Shown piece after piece: positions 1-6,141 of a stretch of DNA of 7,941 bases (within the stretch, counting starts at the first letter, position 1; every line of letters begins with the position of its first letter). The stretch comes from Paramuribaculum sp. (GTDB lineage Bacteria > Bacteroidota > Bacteroidia > Bacteroidales > Muribaculaceae). The translations under genes were made by a program, and so were the position numbers. The notes beneath the pieces were generated by a model. The model did not search any database. It saw only the letters and a list, made by a program, of their open reading frames with translations, and was not told the DNA's origin. The stretch lies in contig JAIDXA010000071.1 in NCBI GenBank assembly GCA_029058705.1, positions 1 to 7,941 of the forward strand. Direction: 5' to 3'.

Positions 1-19
1 AGATGTGTATCAGACACAG
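1..19 (+). other. Probable Nextera mosaic-end adapter remnant
   Basis: The first 19 bases match the Tn5/Nextera mosaic end (AGATGTGTATAAGAGACAG) at 17 of 19 positions. The two differences are C for A at position 11 and C for G at position 15. The match starts at base 1 and ends where sensible cinA coding sequence begins. A sequencing-library remnant at a contig edge is the simplest explanation, so these bases should not be treated as genome. Confidence 0.85.
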
Positions 20-663
20 AGGTAGGCGAGGTGGAAGCCGTCGGGGAGCGATTGTTCGAAACCGGACAGCCGCATGGCGAGGGCCGATTCGGTTGTTCCT
101 GCGACGACAAACGTGCGGTGGGCAAGAACGTCGGTGCGGGGGAATGCTTCAAGGAGCTGCGGGAAGACATAGTTGGAGAAGCAGTGTTCGGTTTCGAACG
201 GGACTCCGGGCATGGCCACGAGGATTTTCCGGGAGGATGCTGTCTCGAACCACATTACGGGAGCAGTGCCCACGGGGTTCTGGATTACGCGGCAGCTTGT
301 AGGGACGAGGGCCTGGGCGGCAGTTAGCGCGTTGAGCGAGAGTCCCCGTTTACGGAACACTTCGCGGATGTTTGCAGTGACTGACGGGTCTTCGCGCAGT
401 GACCCGCCGAAGATTTCGCAGAGGGTCTGTTTAGTCAAGTCGTCGCGGGTTGGGCCGAGACCTCCGGTTGTTAGGATGACGTCGGAGCGGTCGAAGGCGT
501 CTTTGACGGCTCGCCTGATTTCGGAGGGCGAGTCGGCGATAACGGCAACATCGTTGATTTCCCATCCGTGCGGGGCCATGGTGCGTGCGAGAAAACCGGA
601 GTTGGTGTCGACGACCTGACCGATCAGGAGTTCGTCGCCGATTACGATGACAGATACTTTCAT
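10..663 (-). CDS. cinA: CinA family protein, N-terminal part (truncated at contig edge)
   Basis: This is the N-terminal part of a CinA (competence/damage-inducible) protein. In characterised homologues the N-terminal COG1058 domain, with a MoaB/MogA-like fold, hydrolyses ADP-ribose, and a C-terminal PncC-like domain deamidates NMN; both act in the cytoplasm. Visible here are the opening IGDELLIGQVVDTN (residues 8-21), the nucleotide-binding loop TTGGLGPT followed by RDD (65-75), and AMPGVPFE (150-157). The frame reads 217 residues to a TGA at 12-10, but that stop and the last two residues (Cys-Val) come from the adapter-like bases. Genuine sequence ends at about Leu215, in HLAYL, where the family continues with a proline-rich link and the second domain. 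Full-length CinA is usually about 410-420 residues, so roughly half is missing. The gene starts 19 nt after the tsaD stop and is probably cotranscribed with it. No clear ribosome binding site precedes the ATG, which is normal in this phylum. Confidence 0.92.
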   Translation of the reverse strand: MKVSVIVIGDELLIGQVVDTNSGFLARTMAPHGWEINDVAVIADSPSEIRRAVKDAFDRSDVILTTGGLGPTRDDLTKQTLCEIFGGSLREDPSVTANIREVFRKRGLSLNALTAAQALVPTSCRVIQNPVGTAPVMWFETASSRKILVAMPGVPFETEHCFSNYVFPQLLEAFPRTDVLAHRTFVVAGTTESALAMRLSGFEQSLPDGFHLAYLCV

Positions 664-682
664 GGGGGATTCTGTTGGATTG

Positions 683-1708
683 TCAGACGGTTACGCGGGC
701 GTAGGGGACCTGGTCGTAGCCGCAGAACTGCCGGTCGAGGTATTTGAAATAGCCGGCCATGGCCACCATAGCGGCGTTGTCGGTCGTGAAGGCGCGTTCG
801 GGGATGAACGCTTTGAGGCCGTTGGCGGCGCAGTAGTCAGCAACGGCCTGACGGACACCGGAGTTGGCCGAGACACCTCCGCCAATAGCGACAGTGGCGA
901 CACCTGTGGCCCGGACGGCTTTATCGAGTTTGTCGATAAGGATGTCGATTATTGTTTTCTGCAGCGAGGCAGCGAGGTCGGCTTTGTTGTTTTCGATAAA
1001 TGCGGGGTCGGTTTTGAGTGCGTCGCGAAGAGTGTAGAGGAAAGAGGTCTTGAGTCCGGAGAAACTGTAGTCGAGTCCGGGAATGCGAGGACGCGCGAAC
1101 CGGAAGCGTGCAGGGTTGCCTTCAGCGGCGAGCCTGTCGATGTGGGGGCCGCCGGGATAAGGGAGTCCCATGACCTTCGCGCATTTGTCGAACGCTTCGC
1201 CGGCGGCATCGTCGATAGTGGCACCGAGGATTTGCATGTCGTTATAGTTGCGGACGAGAATCAGCTGGCTGTTTCCGCCAGAGATGAGCAGGGTGAGGAA
1301 TGGGTAGGACGGGACTTCGTCGTCGGGGTTGCGGCGTATGAAGTGTGACAGGACGTGGGCGTGGAGGTGGTTTACATCGACCATCGGGCATCGGAGTCCG
1401 AGGGAAAGGCCTTTGGCGAATGAAGTTCCGACGAGGAGCGATCCGAGCAGGCCCGGCCCGCGGGTGAATGCGATTGCGGACAGTCCGGATCTGGAGACTC
1501 CGGCGCGGCGCAGAGCAGCGTCGACAACGGGGACGATGTTTTGCTGGTGGGCGCGCGAGGCGAGTTCGGGGACAACGCCACCGTATTCCTCATGGACGCT
1601 CTGAGAGGCGATTACATTGCTGAGGAGCAGCCCGTTGCGCACGACGGCCGCCGAAGTGTCGTCGCACGACGATTCGATGGCGAGTATTGTAATGTCTTTT
1701 TCTTTCAT
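683..1708 (-). CDS. tsaD: tRNA N6-adenosine threonylcarbamoyltransferase TsaD
   Basis: TsaD (older names Gcp, YgjD) transfers the threonylcarbamoyl group from threonylcarbamoyl-AMP to A37 of ANN-decoding tRNAs, giving t6A; it works in the cytoplasm with TsaB and TsaE. The 341-residue length is normal for the family. Landmarks in order are the ASKHA-fold start ILAIESSCDDTSAA (8-21), the EYGGVVPELASRAH stretch (41-54), RGPGLLGSL (83-91), the metal-binding HxxxH pair His114 and His118 in VNHLHAH, the SGGNSQL phosphate loop (143-149), the LGATIDDAAGEAFDK segment (161-175), the YPGGPHID motif (184-191), IGGGVSANS (275-283), and the third metal ligand Asp310 in TTDNAAM. All expected catalytic and metal-binding residues are present. 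The ATG at 1708 puts the conserved first strand at the usual distance from the N terminus and lies just downstream of a good promoter. No TsaB or TsaE gene is in the window. Confidence 0.98.
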   Translation of the reverse strand: MKEKDITILAIESSCDDTSAAVVRNGLLLSNVIASQSVHEEYGGVVPELASRAHQQNIVPVVDAALRRAGVSRSGLSAIAFTRGPGLLGSLLVGTSFAKGLSLGLRCPMVDVNHLHAHVLSHFIRRNPDDEVPSYPFLTLLISGGNSQLILVRNYNDMQILGATIDDAAGEAFDKCAKVMGLPYPGGPHIDRLAAEGNPARFRFARPRIPGLDYSFSGLKTSFLYTLRDALKTDPAFIENNKADLAASLQKTIIDILIDKLDKAVRATGVATVAIGGGVSANSGVRQAVADYCAANGLKAFIPERAFTTDNAAMVAMAGYFKYLDRQFCGYDQVPYARVTV

Positions 1709-1728
1709 CGATAGGTTGAATTTGGCTG

Positions 1729-1759
1729 CAAAATTACCGAAAAAAATCAGAGTTTCAAA
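1729..1759 (-). promoter_or_regulatory. Bacteroidota-type promoter for tsaD-cinA
   Basis: On the minus strand a TTTG (-33 element, 1759-1756) is followed after 19 nt by TAATTTTG (-7 element, 1736-1729). This fits the Bacteroidota sigma factor consensus TTTG-N19-21-TAnnTTTG. Transcription would start near 1724, giving a short leader of about 15 nt before the ATG at 1708. It lies outside the inserted element, so tsaD expression should not depend on the element. Confidence 0.75.
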
Positions 1760-1775
1760 GGATAGGCAGATGTCA

Positions 1776-1792
1776 GAGTATGTTTACTTTTA
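1776..1792 (+). repeat. Left terminal inverted repeat of the MITE-like element
   Basis: Seventeen bases, GAGTATGTTTACTTTTA, perfectly complementary to 1945-1961. If A1775 and T1962 are counted the pairing reaches 18 bp, but those bases are better assigned to the flanking TCA duplication. It includes the in-frame TAA that closes one of the coding-like internal frames. Confidence 0.9.
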
Positions 1793-1944
1793 CCATGAAT
1801 AAAAGCGCTGTTTGAAATTCTTCAGGTCATCAGAAAGAGTCTTTTTGGCGCTTTCAGCCAAGTTTCGTCAGTCGCAATGTGGCAATTGCTTCTTTCTCAA
1901 CTCGCTGAAATCACTCAAAAATCCATCTTTATGCTAACCTGAGT

Positions 1945-1961
1945 TAAAAGTAAACATACTC
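1945..1961 (-). repeat. Right terminal inverted repeat of the MITE-like element
   Basis: The exact reverse complement of 1776-1792. It directly abuts the TCA at 1962-1964, which read on the minus strand is the TGA stop of the DUF4838 gene. Confidence 0.9.
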
Positions 1962-4148
1962 TCAGAGAACGGTTATTTCGTCGATGAAGAACCAGCAGGG
2001 GTTTCCTACGCCGTAGTGCCAGTGTGGACATTGTTTTGTCCCTTCGATGTCGACGCGGATGTAGCGGGCATTCTCCGGAGTGGTGAGGTTGTGGCGAACG
2101 TTGACGAATTTGACTTTCGGGTCGGGGTCGTCGGGGAGTTCGGTTTTCCATCCGCCGGAGAAGTTTTTGCCGTCGGTGCTGATGTAGTAGGTTACAGACA
2201 TCGGCTGAAGGATCCATGCTCCGAGCTGGTGTAGGAAGTCGGATTCGATTGAACTGATGGATTTCACTTCGCCGAGGTCGAGTGTGATCGAAGTGTCGAT
2301 TCCTTCCCATCCGATCCAGCTGTCCTTATAAGTTGCTCCGCCGAACAGGCCGTCGGTCAGCGCTGTCGGGGCAATGCGGTCGTAGGGGGCAGGCAGGGGT
2401 GCGGAGAATGTCGCAATTGCGTCGGCGGCGAGGTTGCGGTTTGGCTTCGGGAGGTAGCGTTGTCGGTAGAGGCGGCAGTAGTCTATGGGCGAATTGTTTC
2501 GTTCGTTGATTGAGGCGAGACCGAAGCGGCGGCTGCGCATTTCAAAAGTGTCGAGCATAGCCGAAAGGCGTGCTGTGTCTTTTTTCGGTTCGGTGCGCTG
2601 GATTTCGAGTTCGCTGTACTGGAGGGAAAGTCGCGAGCGCTGTACGCGGGCCAGTAGAGCGGAGTCGGCGGCAACGGCGTTTTCGGCCTTGTCGAACAGG
2701 TTGTTGTAGGATTGCCTGAGGATGGGGTTGAGCATGCCGTCTTTGTGGGAGACGGGGGAGTCGTAGATCCACAGAGGAGTCCGGCTTCCGAGGAGCGCGC
2801 CTTCCATCAGTTTGAGATATTGTCCGATATATTGGCCTGCGGCGCCATAGTAGCCGTTGAGGAATGTGGTGGTCAGAGAGTCGACGTCGGCGTCGGGATT
2901 CCACATCAGCTTCGAAATCAGGAATGTCCGGAGTTCCGACATGTCGCCACCGCGGTAGCCGGCGATCTGGGAGAAATGCATGCGGACGTTGTTGTCGCGG
3001 AAAGTCCGTATGTTTGGCTGGATAATGTGGAAATTAGGGAACGGTGTAGATGTTCCGTCGAAGTTTATTCCGTAGTCCCAGACGAAAATGTTGTCGGAGA
3101 TGGCACTCCAGCCTTCGAGGGCTTTGAGAAAGTCGCGTCCGGATGGGTTTTCGGGCAGTGGCACTTCGCGGTAGCAGTCGATGTCGCAGAGCATTATGTT
3201 GACATTCGGCCTGGGGCGAATGTGTTTCGGAGGATGCATGGTGTAGAGATAGGCGAGGGTGGAGAACTGCTTGTCGGGGAATCGGTCGGCGAGCCGGTTC
3301 AGGAAGTGGATCACGCTGCCTGAAGGAGAGCCTTCGCGGTCGTCGATCTCTCGGCATGACGGGCAGGTGCAGTTTGTTCGGTTGCCGTCGTTCTGGCTTA
3401 CTGAAATGATTGATTTTCCGGGATTGGCCTTGAAAATGGAGTCGACGCGTGCGGCTACGATTTCAAAGACATCATTATTGGTCAGACACCACTGGCTTGC
3501 CTTGCCGGGGTGGCGCCGGCCGTCGAACCAGGCGTAGTATTCAGGATGGCTGTTGCCGTAGACGGCAGACGGCAGCAGCCGGTCGAAAGTGTGGACCCAG
3601 TAGCTCGCGGCGAATTCGTCGCGCGGCTCTTCAAGACGCCGCCACAGGCGGTAGACGGAGTCGGTTGCGAGAGCGTAGTTCTGGCTCTGCCGGTAGCGGA
3701 AGGCGGGGTTGTCGATCCGCTCGATGTCGGGGAAGGATATGTCGGAGAGGGTAGGGATTGTGTATTCAAATTCGCCCCAGTAATTACATCCGAGGTAGTC
3801 TTCGAGGAGTGTCACGGCGGCATATGCGGCGCCGTTGCCGCGGTTGCTCTCGATCAGCAGATGGCCTGGGCCGGTCGACAGCCGGAATCCGTCTTCGTGT
3901 ATTGCGGGGTCGGATGATCTGCGGAATACGATGTCGTTTTTTTTCGGTTTTCCGTTGTCGGAAACGATTGGAAGTCTGGCTCCTGAAATGCGTCCGATGA
4001 AATCCTGCAGCATCAGCGCTCCGGTCAGCGCCTCTGTCGAGTCGCAGACGATGCGGGCTACAGGTTTGCCTTTTCTGACAGGACATACAGCGGCAAAAGT
4101 TACGAAAGCGAATGAGATGGAAAGCAGTGCGATAAGAAATCTTCTCAT
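1962..4148 (-). CDS. Secreted DUF4838 protein with C-terminal discoidin-like domain (putative glycoside hydrolase)
   Basis: A 728-residue exported protein of the DUF4838 type, a family related to alpha-glucuronidase-like glycosidases and common in polysaccharide-degrading Bacteroidota; the exact substrate cannot be read from sequence. A signal peptide covers residues 1 to about 19 (basic MRR, hydrophobic core, cleavage near TFA-AV). Cys22 has Val at -1 and is a poor lipobox, so periplasmic or secreted is more likely than lipoprotein. Residues 25-145 resemble the N-terminal domain found before several glycosidase barrels (GNGAAYAAVTLLEDYLG at 104-120). The DUF4838 core runs from about 150 to 450, with HPEYYAWFDG (201-210), WCLTN (220-224), VSQNDG followed by a C-x-C-x2-C cluster (250-265), and WDYGINF (357-363). 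A helical linker follows, then an F5/8 type C (discoidin, CBM32-like) domain at about 595-728 with SWIGWEG, ITLDLGE, YYISTDG, ARYIRVD and FFIDEITV. The frame stays open upstream to 4982, but that part lies antisense to typA; the ATG at 4148 gives the signal peptide and is preferred. No transport or regulatory partner genes adjoin it. Confidence 0.88.
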   Translation of the reverse strand: MRRFLIALLSISFAFVTFAAVCPVRKGKPVARIVCDSTEALTGALMLQDFIGRISGARLPIVSDNGKPKKNDIVFRRSSDPAIHEDGFRLSTGPGHLLIESNRGNGAAYAAVTLLEDYLGCNYWGEFEYTIPTLSDISFPDIERIDNPAFRYRQSQNYALATDSVYRLWRRLEEPRDEFAASYWVHTFDRLLPSAVYGNSHPEYYAWFDGRRHPGKASQWCLTNNDVFEIVAARVDSIFKANPGKSIISVSQNDGNRTNCTCPSCREIDDREGSPSGSVIHFLNRLADRFPDKQFSTLAYLYTMHPPKHIRPRPNVNIMLCDIDCYREVPLPENPSGRDFLKALEGWSAISDNIFVWDYGINFDGTSTPFPNFHIIQPNIRTFRDNNVRMHFSQIAGYRGGDMSELRTFLISKLMWNPDADVDSLTTTFLNGYYGAAGQYIGQYLKLMEGALLGSRTPLWIYDSPVSHKDGMLNPILRQSYNNLFDKAENAVAADSALLARVQRSRLSLQYSELEIQRTEPKKDTARLSAMLDTFEMRSRRFGLASINERNNSPIDYCRLYRQRYLPKPNRNLAADAIATFSAPLPAPYDRIAPTALTDGLFGGATYKDSWIGWEGIDTSITLDLGEVKSISSIESDFLHQLGAWILQPMSVTYYISTDGKNFSGGWKTELPDDPDPKVKFVNVRHNLTTPENARYIRVDIEGTKQCPHWHYGVGNPCWFFIDEITVL

Positions 4149-4200
4149 GGCAGGATTGAATGATATAGGTTGTTGATTGGTGTTTGTTGCAAGATAGGGC

Positions 4201-4222
4201 GACGCTTTGCATGACGCTTTGC
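4201..4222 (+). repeat. Tandem 10-bp direct repeat in divergent intergenic region
   Basis: GACGCTTTGC occurs at 4201-4210 and again at 4213-4222, a 12-bp period, followed at once by a partial echo (GCTTTCC). It sits upstream of the possible DUF4838 promoter and could be a regulator binding site, though two short copies can arise by chance or slippage. Confidence 0.45.
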
Positions 4223-4278
4223 GCTTTCCGGCGGCAATATTTCTAAGCAAAGATAATAGAATTTCCGTGATTTCTGCG

Positions 4279-4286
4279 TAAATTTG
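4279..4286 (+). promoter_or_regulatory. -7 promoter element for typA
   Basis: TAAATTTG fits the Bacteroidota -7 consensus TAnnTTTG and lies 21 nt before the typA ATG, implying a very short leader. It continues as TTTGCAGCC, the same string that follows the -7 box of tsaD. No good -33 TTTG is found 19-21 nt upstream; the nearest is TTTC at 4262-4265, at the wrong spacing. Confidence 0.6.
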
Positions 4287-4307
4287 CAGCCGAAAATATA
4301 AAGACTC

Positions 4308-6104
4308 ATGCAGAAAATAAGAAACGTAGCTATTATAGCCCACGTGGACCACGGGAAGACAACTCTGGTCGACAAGATGCTGTTGGCCGGCAACCTTTTC
4401 CGCGAAAACCAGAATGCCGGCGAATTGATCCTTGACAATAATGATCTTGAAAGAGAACGCGGGATCACGATTCTCTCCAAAAATGTATCGATTAATTATA
4501 AAGACTATAAAATCAATATCATAGATACTCCGGGGCATGCCGATTTCGGAGGAGAAGTAGAGCGGGTGCTCAATATGGCCGACGGCTGTCTGCTGTTGGT
4601 GGACGCATTCGAAGGACCTATGCCACAGACGCGCTTCGTGTTGCAGAAGGCCATAGAGATGGGTCTCAAGCCGGTTGTCGTCATCAATAAGGTTGATAAG
4701 CCGAACTGTCGGCCTGATGAAGTCCAGGAGATGGTGTTTGACCTTATGTGCAATCTGGACGCCACGGAGGAACAGCTTGATTTTCCGACAATCTACGGTT
4801 CGGCCAAGCAGGGCTGGATGAGTACGGACTGGGAGAAACCGACCGAAGACATCACGGCCGTTCTTGATGCGATCATAGAGTTTATTCCGGAGCCGAAACG
4901 TATAGAGGGACCGGCGCAGATGCTTATCACGTCGCTTGACTTTTCGAGCTACGTCGGGCGTATAGCAGTCGGTCGCGTTCATCGCGGCGATCTGCGCGAG
5001 GGCGCAGACGTGGCATTATGCAAGAAGGACGGCTCGATTGTCAAGCAGCGCATCAAGGAGCTTCATGTTTTCGAGGGCATGGGCCGCAAGAAAGTGGAGA
5101 GTGTCGGAAGCGGTGATATATGTGCGCTTGTCGGCATAGACTCTTTCGAGATCGGTGACACGATAGCCGATTTCAATACACCGGAGGCTCTGCCGCGCAT
5201 CGCGATCGATGAACCGACAATGTCGATGACATTCACGATCAATGACAGCCCGTTTTTCGGGAAAGACGGCAAGTTCGTGACATCACGTCATATAGCGGAC
5301 CGTCTGACGCGTGAGCTTGACAGGAATCTTGCACTGAGGGTTGAACGCGGCGTCGACGATGACAAATGGATTGTCTACGGTCGAGGCGTTCTTCATCTGT
5401 CGGTGCTGATCGAGACGATGCGTCGCGAAGGTTATGAACTGCAGGTGGGTCAGCCCCAGGTTATAGTCAGGGAGATCGACGGCGTGAAATGCGAGCCGGT
5501 CGAGCTGATGACGATAAATGTTCCGGAGGAGTATTCGTCGAAGATGATCGATATGGTCACCCGCAGGAAGGGCGAGCTTGTCTCGATGACGGTTCAGAAC
5601 GACAGGGTGCATATGGAATTCACCATACCGTCGCGCGGAATCATCGGTCTGCGCAACAATGTGCTTACGGCTTCGGCCGGAGAAGCGATCATGGCTCACC
5701 GTTTTCAGGAGTTCCAGCCCTGGAAGGGTGAAATCGAGCGCCGCACCAACGGATCGCTCATCGCACTCGAGGCAGGCACGGCCTATGCCTATGCCATCGA
5801 CAAACTTCAGGACCGCGGCAAATTCTTCATCTTCCCACAGGAGGAGGTGTATGCGGGTCAGGTGGTAGGCGAGAATGCCAAAGACAATGATATCGTTGTC
5901 AATGTCACGAAATCGAAGAAGCTGACAAACATGCGTGCTTCCGGCGCCGACGACAAGGCAAGGATTGTGCCTCCGGTCGTGTTCAGTCTGGAAGAAGCAC
6001 TTGAATATATCAAAGAGGATGAATATGTTGAGGTTACGCCCCATCATATCCGTCTGCGCAAGATCATACTCGATGAAATCGAGCGCAAACGGGCCAGCCG
6101 CTGA
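4308..6104 (+). CDS. typA: Translational GTPase TypA/BipA
   Basis: TypA/BipA is a ribosome-binding GTPase of the EF-G/LepA superfamily that helps 50S assembly and growth under stress, notably cold; it acts in the cytoplasm. The 598-residue length matches the family. GTPase motifs are complete: G1 AHVDHGKT (11-18), switch I/G2 around RERGITI (49-55), G3 DTPGH (73-77), G4 NKVD (127-130) and G5 GSAK (164-167). After these come the beta-barrel domain II (about 205-290), EF-G-like domains III and V, and the BipA-specific C-terminal domain with VPPVVFSLEEALEYI and EVTPHHIRLRK near the end. The ATG at 4308 puts the conserved IRNVAIIAHVDHGK at residue 4, as usual. The permease gene follows after 37 nt with no evident terminator, so cotranscription is likely. 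Confidence 0.98.
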   Translation: MQKIRNVAIIAHVDHGKTTLVDKMLLAGNLFRENQNAGELILDNNDLERERGITILSKNVSINYKDYKINIIDTPGHADFGGEVERVLNMADGCLLLVDAFEGPMPQTRFVLQKAIEMGLKPVVVINKVDKPNCRPDEVQEMVFDLMCNLDATEEQLDFPTIYGSAKQGWMSTDWEKPTEDITAVLDAIIEFIPEPKRIEGPAQMLITSLDFSSYVGRIAVGRVHRGDLREGADVALCKKDGSIVKQRIKELHVFEGMGRKKVESVGSGDICALVGIDSFEIGDTIADFNTPEALPRIAIDEPTMSMTFTINDSPFFGKDGKFVTSRHIADRLTRELDRNLALRVERGVDDDKWIVYGRGVLHLSVLIETMRREGYELQVGQPQVIVREIDGVKCEPVELMTINVPEEYSSKMIDMVTRRKGELVSMTVQNDRVHMEFTIPSRGIIGLRNNVLTASAGEAIMAHRFQEFQPWKGEIERRTNGSLIALEAGTAYAYAIDKLQDRGKFFIFPQEEVYAGQVVGENAKDNDIVVNVTKSKKLTNMRASGADDKARIVPPVVFSLEEALEYIKEDEYVEVTPHHIRLRKIILDEIERKRASR

Positions 6105-6141
6105 CCGGCCAGAATAGTTTCCAAATAGTCGAGACAGGATA

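Larger units (their letters stand above)
1776..1961. mobile_element. MITE-like element, 186 bp, with perfect 17-bp terminal inverted repeats
   Basis: The segment is bounded by perfect inverted repeats, GAGTATGTTTACTTTTA at 1776-1792 and its reverse complement at 1945-1961. Flanking bases 1773-1775 and 1962-1964 are both TCA, which reads as a 3-bp target duplication. It has no complete transposase, so it resembles a MITE or an internally deleted insertion sequence. A 3-bp TNA duplication with ends starting GAG would suit some IS5-family groups, but that assignment is tentative. Two minus-strand frames inside look coding-like: one ends in ATLRLTKLG with a stop at 1856-1854, the other ends in LKNFKQRFYSW with a stop at 1792-1790, inside the left repeat. 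They may be transposase remnants. The element is more AT-rich than the genes beside it. A secondary inverted pair (AAAGCGC 1802-1808, GCGCTTT 1848-1854) could form a hairpin. Confidence 0.65.
4149..4307. other. Divergent intergenic region between the DUF4838 gene and typA
   Basis: This 159-nt gap must hold the start signals for both divergent genes. On the plus side there is a clear -7 box at 4279-4286. On the minus side the best candidate is TATCTTG (4196-4190), one T short of TAnnTTTG and without a matching -33 element, so the DUF4838 promoter is unresolved. A short direct repeat lies at 4201-4222. No small gene or RNA gene is recognisable. Confidence 0.5.

Noticed and set aside
647..1348. 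233-codon plus-strand open frame opposite tsaD
   Set aside because: It is antisense to an intact, highly conserved gene, has a composition typical of shadow frames, and has no recognisable motif.
1847..1859. Possible intrinsic terminator hairpin GGC...GCC in the gap between the DUF4838 gene and tsaD
   Set aside because: Only three base pairs can form before a mismatch. The longer pairing available belongs to the element's terminal repeats, about 150 nt apart.
2712..3323. 203-codon plus-strand open frame opposite the DUF4838 gene
   Set aside because: It lies antisense to the domain-bearing frame, with low-complexity Val/Gly-rich composition and no start signals.
4149..4982. In-frame N-terminal extension of the DUF4838 gene by 278 codons, antisense to typA
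   Set aside because: It would overlap the strongly conserved typA gene and its promoter, would bury a good signal peptide inside the protein, and its translation resembles no family I know. It is an open antisense frame from codon bias.
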